Shown: positions 49,091 to 60,827, counted from the stretch's first letter. The stretch is DNA of 64,000 bases from Mytilus edulis (GCF_963676685.1 NC_092353.1:14264361-14328360), one strand, 5' to 3'. A program made the numbers and translations. Notes: a model not told the origin generated them from the sequence alone.

Positions 49091-49640
49091 AGATAGACAC
49101 ATGTTTGACCTAATTTCTGGTCAGTGTCTATGGAGCAAAGCTTGACAAAAGCGGGTTTGCTTAAATATCTTTACAATATTTGCAAGCCCGAATATTAGTA
49201 CATGTATAAAAGAGAGAAAGAGTCTAGTCAATGTCAAATAATGTTGTAAAAAAAACCTGGAAGAATAAATAGTAAAGAATAATAAATTGATAGAAAGAGA
49301 AATTTGCTCAATAGAGATAAACATGAGTGACCAGATTATTGGTCGATGTTTATGGAGTAAAACTTAGTAGAAGCGGGTTTGCTTAAATATCTTTACAATA
49401 TTTGCAAGCCAGAACGTATAATATAAAGTGAAATAGGTATATGTAATACAAAATAGGGCTGTATAGGAAAACTAAGAGAAAAAGAAAGTAATAATTATTT
49501 AGGAATAGATAGAAACGACAGATTTGTTCAATAGAGATAGACACATGAGTGACCTAACTTCTGGTCAGTGTTTATGGAGCATTGAATGATCAAATGGTTT
49601 TGCTGGTGAAATATTTTACAATGTTTGCAAGCCTAAATAT
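49085..49640 (+). repeat. Three tandem repeats, each starting with a hairpin
   Basis: Units begin near 49091, 49315 and 49535 (spacing about 220-224). Each opens with a hairpin: 49095-49129 (AGACAC with GTGTCT), 49319-49351 (AAACAT with ATGTTT) and 49539-49573 (AGACAC with GTGTTT), all with an inner TGACC/GGTC stem. A second hairpin follows in units 1 and 2: GGGTTTGC with GCAAGCC around TAAATATCTTTACAATATTT. The third unit keeps a diverged form. Probable RNA structure in the element transcript. Confidence 0.75.
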
Positions 49641-49854
49641 CAGAAGTAAAGGAAAAACCTGAAACCAGAGTGGACAGAAATCAAAGTACAAAAGTTCTTT
49701 AAGTGTAGGTTGTTGACATGAATGAATTTATTCGTGTAATTCTTTTTGTATGTTCGTCAGCTTAAGAAAAATAATAATAATGAATTGGATTCTATTTTAA
49801 TTAAACCTTACAAACGAATGTATTTGGGGACCAAATCCTTAAAGGTTGTGGCAA

Positions 49855-50511
49855 TGTAATGCCGACATTCCCCCCTTTTTATAGTTAACCTATGTCTGTA
49901 TAGTTTCTTGAAATTATTGAGGATAAAACTATAGATGTTAGTGAGATGTCTAATGTTACAAGTAGTGTAAGACTTGTCATTTGTTATTTTGGCTGTTGTT
50001 TTCATGATACGACAGATTTGTGTATGTTAGTTTGTTAAGAAGTTTCAGTTCACGTACTGATTCCGTATTTTCGCGGTAGTTACCTTATTATACTATAAAC
50101 TCAAATAAGACTGTTCTAATGATCTACTTATAAATTTAATGTCGAAACCCATCTTTATTGATGAAGATCAATCATTGTTTACAAACAGTATCAACATTAC
50201 GGGAGTTTCCCTAATATGATCCATGGTTGCCGATTGGTAAACAATATGTAACAAGCTCTGTCATTGGTCAGTCGAAAGTATAAATACCAAAACAACAACA
50301 GAAACGACGGAGTGTTGGGTTGACAATGAATGGGTAGTGACAAACTTAACTAGAAGCTGGAATATGTCTGAGAAATACAGACAAGCGTTGAGAGTTAACT
50401 TTGTTTTAATTTAAGATTGTCGGTGCCGGTGACGGTGCTAAATACGGGTGCCGGTGACGGTGCTGAATGTTCTCTGGTGGCCGACTCTAGCACCAGGGAG
50501 GCGGCGTTACA
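49855..50511 (+). mobile_element. 3' LTR (657 bp) of the gag-only retrotransposon
   Basis: Same ends as the 5' LTR. It is collinear with 45655-46268 and then jumps to the equivalent of 46901-46943. A TATAAATA box is intact at 50279-50286. The AATAAA seen in the 5' LTR lies in the missing part. Target duplication ATAT at 50512-50515 matches 45651-45654. Confidence 0.92.
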
Positions 50512-50602
50512 ATATTTTACACTGAGCGTTAGCGAGGTGTAAAATGTGGTCAAATACAATGCCTACCCATGTTAAAATGAGCATAGAGCATGACATGAAG
50601 GA

Positions 50603-50945
50603 ATTATTTCGATTCTAATAGGACAAATACAGTATTTTTATATGTCGAAGCGTACAAAATTACCGTCAAAATGTTTGGCTGTTCCCGTTTCCTTCTCTTC
50701 TTGCATTTCATATTTGATAAGTTTAAATGCTACGAGCAGGGTAAATATATGCTGTTTCATAAAAAGAATATAATAAAAGTTTATGTTAGCTGCTTAAATG
50801 TATATATTTTAAAGGATAACGATGGAAATAACGTTAATATAAACAGTTAGTTCGTGCGCATGTGTCAAACATATTTTGTGCTCATTAGAACACGGCTTTG
50901 TTTACAAAGCGTAATAAGGACGTCATATTAGAATCGTAATTAATT
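50603..50945. mobile_element. Inverted-repeat element, about 340 bp
   Basis: AATTATTTCGATTCTAATA at the left and TATTAGAATCGTAATTAATT at the right are near-inverse. No reading frame inside. It adjoins the palindromic element hosting the LTR retrotransposon and may belong with it. Confidence 0.5.
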
Positions 50946-51027
50946 TTCTTAGTGTATGTTAAAGGGAATTTATAATACCAAACATAAATATTTTATTCAC
51001 AACAGTTAAAAACGTATTACCAGTTAT

Positions 51028-51062
51028 ATTTCGGTGGTGCTTAACTTTTGTCGGACTATATA
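51028..51062. repeat. Tc1/mariner-type terminal repeat, isolated
   Basis: GGTGGTGCTTAACTTTTGTC then GGACTATATATA is the inverse of the CAAAAGTTAAGCACCA motif at 33671. I do not see a partner end nearby. Confidence 0.5.
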
Positions 51063-51194
51063 TATATCCTAATTATAATATAGGATATACTATTAACTAA
51101 TTAAATTTCAAAGTCAAGTGTCTGTTTGAATTATATCCACAGTTAAGACATCAATTCAATGTAATATTTTATTATTTATTTATAGATTTCTCTG

Positions 51195-51405
51195 GTCTGC
51201 ATGTTCTTCGTGTGTACTATATTGCTGTCACGTAATGTTGTCATTTAAGCGGTGTTTTAACAAAGACTTATTAGAGGGAGGTGTTACTAGCCTTAAAAAT
51301 CAGGTTCATTCTTTTTTTGGTACTGTTTTGTGATCTGCTTTTATTATCATCAAATCGATGTATGACTATTGAATAGCGGTATACTGTTTATTGCCTTTAT
51401 AGCAA
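51195..51405 (-). repeat. Interspersed repeat family A, minus orientation
   Basis: GTTGTCATTTAAGCGGTG, AAAATCAGGTTCATTC, and the inverted head AGCGGTATACTGTTTATTGC at the right end, in the same order as 21360-21800. Confidence 0.75.
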
Positions 51406-52200
51406 AGAGAGCTTTATTTGATAAACTTCTGTGTCGTGTTGAGGTAAACGATTGACACACTGCTGACCAAAACAAGGGAATGTGGACAATTATTCTGCTG
51501 ACTACATACAAGTTTATTGCAGGAAAGTAATTTTATTGTATTTGCGATCATTTATGTATTAATATGCTATAAGTTAAAAGTTGCATTTCTCTGAAATCTG
51601 CTTTCAAACGTTGACTAAACAAAATTGACACAATGCATGAAACTTTGTTCGTGTTTGCCTAAGGAGTAGGGGCAATAAGGCCCTTATTTGGCCCAAAAAT
51701 TACTGCAAATTTAAAAGTTATCATACATATTTTTAAATTACTGAAAAGTATCTCAGGTAGAGGGTATTCAGAAAAACAAAATAATTTTGGACATTGAACA
51801 AGTTACCATGGCAACAAATCATGCCTTAATTTGCATATTTTGTAAAATTTTGTGATTTTCCTTGTTTTTCATCAAATTTTTAAGTATATTTTCGATTGGA
51901 AAAGTATGTGAGCACCCAAGAAACAACTTTATATTTGGTTAGATTTTGTCAATAGTAATAATTAAGCTTCAGTTAAATTATTTTGTTGTTTCTTGTTGTA
52001 TAAAGATAGAAAACTGCATAAATTCTGAATTTTCTTCGTTTTTGTGAAAACAGTACATATTATGACGTAATTGTGACGTCATCACATAAGAATCTTAATG
52101 TTTTTCATTTATATTTCTTGACCCTATGCATTTCTAAAGATTATGTGCTAATTTGAAAAAGTTATCAAACATTTTATTTTCTTGGGCCAAAACCAGGCCT
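51406..52200. other. Noncoding stretch
   Basis: AT-rich; AATAAGGCCCTTATTTGG at 51674 is a short palindrome. No coding signal. Confidence 0.4.
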
Positions 52201-52204
52201 TAAT

Positions 52205-52725
52205 GCCCCTACTGGCAAAACGTTTTGGAATTTTGGTTTTCAATGCTCTTCAATTTCGTAATTTATTAGGCTTTTTTAACTTTTTTGGATTCGAGCGTCA
52301 CTGACGATTCTTTTGTAGCGTCTGGTGTAAATATTTTTTTTTATCCTGGTATCTATGATGAGTTTATTTACAACCACTGGGTCGATGCCACTGCTGGTGG
52401 AGTTATAATTCTCCGAGGGTTTTACCAGCCCAGTAGTCAGCACTTCTGTGCTGACATGAATAATCAATGATATGGTCATATTTATTAATTAACTGTTGAC
52501 AAAACTTTTGAAATACTAAAGCTTTTCGTCCTCAGGATTAGATAACCTTAGCTGTGTTTGGCAAAACATTTTGGAATTTTGGTCCTCAATGCTCTTCAAC
52601 TTCGTACTTATTTGGCCTACATAACGTTTTTGGATTCGAACGTCACTGATGAGTCTTTTGTAGACGAAAGGCGCGTCTGGCGTAAATACAAAATGTAATC
52701 CTGGTATCTATAATGAGTTTATTTC
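52205..52725. repeat. High-copy repeat with direct copies at both ends
   Basis: A segment of about 150 bases at 52218-52370 returns at 52560-52715. Both run TTTTGGAATTTTGGT, CAATGCTCTTCAA, TTTTGGATTCGA, CGTCACTGA, GTCTGG, TCCTGGTATCTAT, GATGAGTTTATT or close. Between them is GGGTCGATGCCACTGCTGGT, later CCAGCCCAGTAGTCAGCACT. Part of the same family, inverted, is at 59895-59970 (CGCGTTTCGTCTTC then CTCACCAGTGACG), and an end at 34885-34912. Noncoding; the open frame 52285-52470 is inside it. Confidence 0.75.
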
Positions 52726-53560
52726 CTGAAGTTTTAGTGTTCTTTCTCGTATTATATCTTAAATAATTTCTAATAAATAATTGGTTATGCTTAAAGATAA
52801 TATAAAGAAATTATTCATTTAAATTGAAAGGTTTTGTATACTCCGTCGAGTTTCAATGCCAGTGAACTTCTTTTTTTTTTATATTAGATGAAACATTGAT
52901 CTTGATCGGAGGTTTTTCCTGGAAATGTCCTGTCACATGTTTAGACATAAAACTGTTCTCTTGATTTAAACATAATCAAGTTTTGATAACCTTCAATCTT
53001 TGCTAAAACAAAAGCGATCCCAGAAAGATTACTTTTTGAATTAACGTTATACCTAAATATTAGCTTGAAATAGTTGAATAAACGTTTACGTAACTACCAT
53101 TAAAGTTTTTATTCAACAGATCAAAACGTTTTAACCATATGTAGCTCCATTCAAAACTTGTATTGATTCACATGCACATGTTAAATGGCATATGTATGAG
53201 AACAGACTTTTTAAAATAAATACCTTTATTAAGTGTAAATTCACTTACTGTTGTACCTTCGGTATAACAATAGTTTTATTGTTCAACGAATCATTTAAGT
53301 AACCGAGTAGTATTTGTTTTCCATGTTTTTACATGACCTAGGTTCTTCATACAAAGCATAATTAAATTTGTTTAATCTACATGAAATTTCTATATGAAGG
53401 GCATGATAGTATAACTGATCACTTTTGTTATTTAATTGACAGAATAAAAAAGTCATTGCTTTAATAGCAATAATTTTAACCAGTTTCTCCCGTAGAAAAC
53501 ATTTCGATATAATTATATAGGCCTAAGTTAATTATGGAGAAGCGAACTTGAATCAACAAT
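52726..53560. other. Noncoding stretch
   Basis: AT-rich. No coding signal or repeat matched. Confidence 0.4.
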
Positions 53561-53564
53561 CAAC

Positions 53565-54050
53565 ATTGCCATGACGTTGTCCGTTTATTTTCAATTGACA
53601 AGTTTGACTGCCCTTTGGTATCTTTCGTCTCTCTTTGATTCAGTTTAAATTATGTTTATTGAACAAAACGACGAATGCAAATCACATAAAACGAATTAAA
53701 TCATATAATGAATGATGTAAAACCACATCTTATAATGATACAAAAACATGACAAGATCGGAGTAGATAAAGAATGATGTTTGCACATGATATTGGGGAGG
53801 AACAAATCATTTAAAGCAGAATGTATATAATAGAAAATTATCTACACATCATACAAAGGTGAGTGCATAGTGCATAAAAGAATTAAGTATGGAAACGGTG
53901 CATGTGTCAAAGAGATAACAACCAAACCAACGATACAAAAAAAAACGCACAATGATACATTAGTTAACTAGCAGGTACGGTAGTACAAGCTCCAGACCTC
54001 AATAAAACTTATTGAAAGATTTTATCTTCATCATATAAAATCAAGAACAG
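53565..54050. repeat. Penelope-like 3' tail fragments
   Basis: 53568-53640 (GCCATGACGTTGTCCGTTTA, TTTGACTGCCCTTTGGTATC) matches the tail at 58970-59040. 53885-54030 (TGTGTCAAAGAGATAACAAC, AGCTCCAGACCTCAATAAAA) matches blocks of the tail at 8124-8660 in opposite orientation. The two are separate remnants. Confidence 0.55.
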
Positions 54051-56143
54051 TAATTTTGTTTTCAAACACTGTAAAAAATACTGCATGGAAAAAGGACACT
54101 GGTTAATTCTATTAAATGCTAAACGAACACCTTATACTGATATGTGCACATCCGATTGTGTCGTACTTATATCACATAAAGATAAACTAACAACTTACAA
54201 TTGAAAAATCTAATCATATCATGTAACAAACAAGACAGATATATGTTCACCAATACACTTATGTTATGTAGGAATAATTCAATTTTGATATCGAATAATT
54301 GTAGATAAACGATATTTGTGTTAATACTAAATATTTTATTTACTCCATGATGAAAAAAGAAATTAAAATCAATTGGCTTTTAAAAAATTTTCTGAAAGCA
54401 GCGATTTTTATTTTCTTAAGTTGTTAACTTTAAAGAATTCAATAAAACTTGTGAAACAGTGGTCAGTAGTTCTTTTGTTCTTCGTAAGGTCAATAATGGC
54501 TTTCCAGATCAATAATGAGAATAAAGTTGAAATAACTTCTTTTACACGCATCATTCTATTGATCGTAAGTTATTCTATATGAAAAGAATGACCGAATGTA
54601 GGGGTATTTTTCCTCCGAGAATCCTGACTCCCCTAGATGTTTTATACGACAAAAAGTTTTGAAATATGAGTTTATTTAATTGGTATACACTCAAAAATTA
54701 TAATATTTGCTATATTTACAGGATTTTTTGTAAATATTAAATGCTTCTTTTTTCTTATTGATTTGGTATAATCTCAGTTATGCAAGACTATATTACTTCT
54801 TCACATATAAAACGGGTTTCTTGATTCACACTTTTAAAAAGGTACATGTATTTGATATATAATCATATTTTAAAGAATTCAAAATGAGGAGTTTAATTTC
54901 GTTTTTAGAATTTTAGAAATTACCTATCGTGAATATTTAAATATTGTTTTTAAGAGGTAGACTATATGTGTCTAATTACTATACAAAAAAAGCTATGTGC
55001 AATGCTTTGAGAGAATATATTGGTAAATATCAGACTACAGTTACTAATCTACATATGGTGTATTACAAAATTATAAATTGAACAAAACCGGTTTAAATGT
55101 GTCATTATCAGAAACAAAAATGTTAGTGATACTGTTATTTTGTAACCATTGGAACTTTTATTCAAATGTTGATATCAATTCGATTATTTGCCCGTTTAAA
55201 GCACATCGTACGGGTTTTTTTAATATTATTTTTCGTTCTGTATACTAGTTATCTGTGTGTATTACACATTCTCTTTGTCGTAAAGTTATGATTATTGCAT
55301 GCTGTATGAAATCTACTCGGAATAACAGAAGCAAATATAAGAGTGTGGTGAACTACAAATATTAAAGAAAATTGTGTCTTAACTGATCTTAGTAGCTTGG
55401 TAGTGATAGTATCACTTACCCAGAAAACGAAGGGGGGAATACAGTACAATATAAGTAAATCTTTATCTTCCAACATAAGTTTGTGACATTAAGTATTCTC
55501 TTGTCACTATTACTTTGGATACATTTCAGCGTACTCTTAAACAGGAAAAATCTGAACCAGTTTGTTCTTATCCATAACAATAAAACTGTCTTATTTTCGT
55601 GAGCCAATTTTGTTTTTTCCCGACTTTCACGAGTAGCAAAACAATGTAAATTCAAATTATTGCAATTATGTGAAACTTTATTCTTTCCTTATATGAATAG
55701 ATCAAGAAGATTGCGAATTTGTTAAGAAAGAACTTAACGCGAACATAATTTGCTTTACAGTACTTAAATACATTCGGCAATTCTCGGTAGAATCCGCATT
55801 TCTCCTTAGATGAGGGTACGGAATCGGCCGAGTTGAGACGAATTTACTTAAATACTTGAATAGACGGGAAAAGAATAATCAACGAACAAAATATAGTAAG
55901 TTACATTTGACGGAAATTCTTTTATGAAACTGAAAATAAATCGAAATTTATATTTGTCGTTTTGTTTAAATTGTTCCTTCTCATTGAGAACAATAGAGAA
56001 CAAATATTGTATTCACTGTTAGATGTTATTTATGAAGACGTAAAAATGAATTAAACAAATTTGTATTAATTTGTACAAACATTGTTTTATCGTAAGTTGA
56101 TTGCATTAAGTCATAAGGTCTGGAAAGTTCTACAACATCCATT
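54051..56143. other. Noncoding stretch upstream of the modular gene
   Basis: About 2 kb of AT-rich sequence. The open frames (54373-54582, 55249-55655) lack recognisable domains. Nothing else seen. Confidence 0.4.
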
Positions 56144-56152
56144 TATATAAGG
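56144..56152 (+). promoter_or_regulatory. Possible TATA box of the modular gene
   Basis: TATATAAGG ends 28 bases before the signal-peptide ATG at 56181, so the leader would be only a few bases. Spacing is the only evidence. Confidence 0.35.
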
Positions 56153-56180
56153 ATTCAGGATTTTTAAGTGAATTTTCGAA

Positions 56181-59100
56181 ATGAAATGGGACGTTTCACT
56201 TTTGTTATTACGTTTCATACATTTCACAGGTATGCTAATTCTTAGAATATAAACTACTGATGGTTTTGTTGCTTTTTGAATTTTCATTTTGAAAAATACT
56301 ACTAATAAGGAAAAAATAAAATAAAATAATAAAAAACTCCATGGAAAATTTAAAACGAAAGTCTATTATCAAATAGCAAGACCAAAGATTCACACACACC
56401 AAACGAATGGATAATAACTGTCTAACTCCTGACTTGGTACAGGTGTTTTATTATGTAGAAACTGGTGGCTTAAACTTGGTTGTATAGCTAGCTAAATATC
56501 TCACTTGTATGAGCGTGGCATTAAATTAAATTATATTGACATCGATTTGTAAACAAAACAAACAGACATATAATAGATAAAATGTCAAAAATAAGGATAC
56601 AGCAGTCAACATTATCTTATAATCTTATTTTTTTTTATGTTATGTCTTGTTTTTGTTTTCTCTTACTTGATTTTTTGCTTATTATTTGATTTTGTTTTTC
56701 AGTTGATGATGTTTATGGCTGGAACAGGCCATCTTTTATCAGTAGCTGGTACCCTATTGAATCTCAGAATTCAGAAAATTCAAGTCTTACAGTGACACAT
56801 TCCCTTGGTGAGCTTCCAGCTAAACTGGATATTCAAATCAAAGTTGTCATAGATGGTGTGGATTACATTTTTACTGGTATCGGATCGGCACAAAGAGATA
56901 ATGATATTGCACATGATTATGGAGGAGTTGTGTACATCTACAATAATGCTGAAGTTATTCTTTCACTTCCATTTGGTGGCGCTGACAGCGGAGGCGTAGC
57001 CTATACAGGTATATTTCACGCACCAGTTTCCTCTGTCTAGCTTTTTTATACAGTTTTGTTGTTATTCCTAATGTATTCATAATACACAAAGTTTTCTTAA
57101 TTATTCAGTGGAAGAGTTTGAGATTGATGGTTTTCAGAATGTGATAATATAAAGGAATATTTGTAAGGTAAGTTTTAATCCCAAAACTTTATTTTGTTAG
57201 ATAAAGTGACAAGCAATAATGACAGTAGTACTTTTAATTTTGAAAAAAATAAAATCCGATCGATACAAAATACTAGCAAATGTTTAAATTCCATGGACTG
57301 GTTAACAAGTGTCAAGTAAAAAAGTATTCTCAAACTTATAAGGTTGATACAGGATAGTTGATCCATCCCTTATATTAGAATGTTCAGTGGAAATACTTTC
57401 AAGTCTTAAATTATCAACAAATTAAAACCACTTAGTATGTGTGTTTATCAATTAACGATACATTTTTTAATTTTCCTAAAAACCTTGCAAGATGGAAAAT
57501 TGTTCGGGTTTTTTTTTTTGTTTTTTTTTATTCTAGTCTACATATTGATCGATACAAGACATAAAAGAAACTCTTTAAAAAGAATGGAGTTGGGAAGAAG
57601 ATGACTTTAAAAACAATTCTGATGAACTTGTTTCAAACAAGATAGCCATGCTTGTCGGGTACAATAAATTGAAGGGTCATTATCAAACTTTTATATTTCG
57701 TTGCCATGGAATTTATAATTGTTTGAAGTTTGCTTAAAATTAGTCAATATACGAGAAACCTTGTTCGATTATTTGTCGTTTGCAGGTTATATATTTGTAG
57801 ATTATTATGTTTCAATAAAGGTAACAGCAGTAAAACCGCTGTTAAAAGTCATAAATCGATTAATCTTTCATCTTGTAATAGTATTAAAACATTTGACTTT
57901 TTCTACACTTTACACAAGTATTCCACATTCCAAACTAAGAGACAAATCACAGGAATTGGTATTGCTTTGTTTCATAAAAAAAAAAGAATAGCCAACGTAG
58001 ATACACGTATCTGGTCTTAGGGAGGGATTAATCCTACTTTGTAAAGGATCACTCTGATTCAAACAAAATTTTTTCTGAAACTGACAATTTAAAGATGCTT
58101 GATTTCTTGATTGACAACATATTTGTTACGTTCGGAGGACGTGTTTTTCAACAGATGGTCGGCATTCCAACGGGAACAAATCGTGCCGCTCTTCTTGCCG
58201 ACTTGTTTCTTTATTATTATGAGGCTGACTTCTTAGGAAGAAAGATAAGAAGTTAGCAATATCCTTTTACTCTACTTTCCGCTATATAGATGATGTTCTT
58301 TCACTAAATAATTCAAAATTTGGTGACTTTGTTGAACGCATCTTTCCCATCGAACTAGAAATAAAGGATACATCAGATACAGTTAAGCCTCATGTCTTGA
58401 CTTACATCTAGAAATTGACAATAAGGGTCTCGGTTGAAAACAAAACTTAACGACAAAAAAGATTATTTCAGCTTACCAATCATGAACTTTACTTTTAAGT
58501 AGCAACATTCCAGCAGCACGTGCATACGGTGTATATAGCTCCCAATTGATACGATATTCCCGTGCTTGCATTTCCTATCACGATTTTCTTAATAGACGGT
58601 TGTTGCTCACAAGGAAGCTATTAAATCAACAGTTTCAAATGGTGAAGTTGAAATCATCTCTTCGTAAATTTTACGGACGCCATTACGAGTTGGTTGACCG
58701 GTATGGAACAACCGTTTCACAAAATGGTATCGGATATGTGCCTATCGTCGTAACTACAATCCCCTTCATGAATGTGACCTACCGAATTAGACTATTTACA
58801 GGATTTGTAATCACATAAAGTTACACGACGGGTGTCACATGTGGAGCAGGATTTGCTTACCCTTCCGGAGCACCTAAGATCATCCCTAGTTTTTGGTGGG
58901 GTTCGTGTTGTTTATTCTTTAGTTTTCTGTGTCATGTGTACTATTGTTTGTCTTCTTTTTCATTTTTAGCCATGGTGTTGTCAGTTTATTTTCGATTTAT
59001 GAGTTTGACTGTTCTTTTGATATCGTTCGTCCCTCTTTTAAGAGAAAACAAATCCAGGTAACAAACTAAAATGGTTGGAAATGCATCATCAATCTGGAAT

Positions 59101-60827
59101 TTAGAATGGCGTTCATTATTACTGAACTAGTATAAATAATTGTTTAGGGGCTAGCTGAAGGACGCCTCCGGGTGCGGGAATTTTTCGCTCCATTGAAGAC
59201 TTGTTGGTGACCTTCTGCTGTTATCTGTTCTATGATCGGGTTGTTGTCTCTTTGACACGTTCCTCATTTCCATTCTAAATTTTATTGTCTGTATTAAGCC
59301 CAGTTTTAATAAGCAGTCATTTTTGGAAAATATGTACTTAGTTAATAAACAATATTAAACCGTTCTTACAAAAGAAACATTTTATGCAAGCACATGAATG
59401 ATAATCAAATAATCAGATAACGATTCAATATCAAGGAAATTTGTTTTCAACCTATATCTTATATTGGTAGGGTCACACTTAGACTATAACGGACCGTCAT
59501 CTCCAGTACAAGGGAAACACAACAATGGTTTTGTCCGAGTTAAGGCTTGGAAGCAAGCAGATTTTCCTACACCACTCTTTGAAAAAGCTGTACAAATTTC
59601 AGGTAGGTTAGCGCATTAGACAACCAAAGCCCCAAATGTTCCATTAAAATTGATAACAAAGTATTGAATTACCACCCAATGCCTTCTACAAATTAGGCAA
59701 GTAATCAATACTGCAAAACCGCTACAGGTTGCTTACCGATATAAGATTTTTTAATTGAAAGAAGATGTGGTATGAGTGCCAATGTGACAACTCTTCATTC
59801 AATTCACAATGTGTTAAATGTATGCAATTATAGGTCAAACAAAAACAAAACAATATTTTATTTTATTAAAAGAGGGTAACTATTTATCAAAGGTACCAGG
59901 TTTATCATTTGATAATCCAGATGCGCGTTTCGTCTTCTTAAGACTCACCAGTGACGTTCAGATTAAGATTACAATATTAATAAAGCCACAGTTAGCAATA
60001 CAATCAATATTTCATGAGGCCCTCATCACAGAAGTAAATAAGAAACAAAAAAGAAACATATACATGGCGTACATTAGTATAAAAGTAAAATGATAATGTT
60101 CATTACAACTACATAAAATGTTAAGACAAAATACGATGCAATAATTCTATTTTCAAAGTATGGCCTTTATCGCGGAGCATTGGCTCAAGCTGAACCGATG
60201 AAGGGCCCCAAAATGAATAGTGTAAAACCATATGATAACACCAATCAATTGTCTTATCTGTATGAAATATGCGAAATACTACAGAACCAAACCAAGAAAC
60301 GACAACCACTTCATTTAAATTCAAATTTACAATATTCAGGTTAAATCAAATATAAAAAAAATATCTGTATGAAGCTTGTAAGTCATTTTTTTTAAATTAA
60401 CAAAATACAAAACTGGCAAGACATATTGATGAGACAAATAATCTTAATCTGTTAAATGATATAACCTGGTCTGAATCTTAGTTTTATTTCAGCCAATCTG
60501 AATTTATTTATTGATACTGGAGTCAATTTTCTGATTTGTATTTCTGGCCTGAGCTTCTTCTCCATTGAAATTAAGTATTTTTATAATAGGATAAGGCAAA
60601 TTTGTTCATTCTTTATACTCTAGGAACTAAGGGTTTTCGATTGTAGAAAGTACCTTCAATGTTGACTTAAGGTAATAAAAAAGAACAAAACATAAATAAT
60701 GAGTGCCTTATAATTTCAGATAATGAAACCGACAGCTTCAAAGAAATAAATCATCAAAGTTCGGTTCTTCCTGATCTAGTTACTGCCCAAACACGTTTGG
60801 ATGGCGGTTATTATTCTGATGGACAAG
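56181..60827 (+). CDS. Secreted modular protein, first four exons, unnamed repeat module
   Basis: Exons by eye: 56181-56229 (signal peptide MKWDVSLLLLRFIHFT), 56703-57008, 59483-59602, 60720-60827. All join in phase 1, the class usual for shuffled extracellular modules; 194 codons are visible and the gene must continue. Exon 2 reads SSWYPIESQNSENSSLTVTH, SLGELPAKLDIQIKV, FTGIGSAQRDNDI and YGGVVYIYNNAEVILSLP. Exon 3 reads YNGPSSPVQGKHNNGFVRVK then AWKQADFPTPLFEKAVQIS. Exon 4 (VLPDLVTAQTRLDGGYYSDG) resembles the LGELPAKLDIQIKV part of exon 2, so it starts a second module. No Cys pairs or membrane span are seen. I recall similar unnamed modules in molluscs and cnidarians but know no function. 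Exon 3 could start 12 bases earlier (AG at 59469-59470), in frame. Repeats fill the introns. Confidence 0.72.
56385..56600 (+). repeat. Family A-like repeat in intron 1
   Basis: CTCCTGACTTGGTACAGGTG, GGTGGCTTAAACTTGGTTGT and GAGCGTGGCATTAAATTA follow the order of the 3' part of repeat family A. The head is missing. Confidence 0.5.
57860..59285 (+). pseudogene. Penelope-like RT, decayed, in intron 2 of the modular gene
   Basis: Plus strand: FSTLYTSIPHSKLRDK, then MLDFLIDNIFVTFGGRVFQQ MVGIPTGTN and AALLADLFLYYYEADFL, the YIDDV box near 58284, YSRACISYHDFLNRRLLLTR and LRKFYGRHYELVDRYGTTVS near 58555-58720. It has several frameshifts and stops. The tail at 58860-59040 (GTTTGACTGTTCTTTTGATA end) belongs to one 3' UTR type. 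59100-59285 then carries the 3' end type of the element at 8124. It represents a second subfamily, distinct from 8761-10835. Confidence 0.82.
59755..60320 (+). repeat. Family B repeat with another repeat nested inside, intron 3
   Basis: Head AAGAAGATGTGGTATGAGTG at 59760 and tail blocks CAAGAAACGACAACCACTTC at 60293 belong to family B. The middle, 59880-60100 (ACCAGGTTTATCATTTGATA, GCGTTTCGTCTTCTTAAGAC), belongs to the high-copy repeat seen at 52205. The open frame 59818-60093 is repeat sequence. Confidence 0.65.

Larger units (their letters stand above)
45594..50606. repeat. Palindromic element split by the LTR retrotransposon
   Basis: Left arm 45596-45640 (CCTTCATGTCATGCTCTATG on) and right arm 50559-50603 (inverse, ending CATAGAGCATGACATGAAGG) are inverted copies of about 45 bases. 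The right side adds an inner hairpin, ATTTTACAC and GTGTAAAAT (50514-50545). Removing the LTR element and one ATAT gives a hairpin element of roughly 150 bases. Confidence 0.8.

Noticed and set aside
59818-60093. 91-codon plus-strand frame in the last visible intron of the modular gene
   Set aside because: It lies fully within nested dispersed repeats also found at 52205 and 22060.
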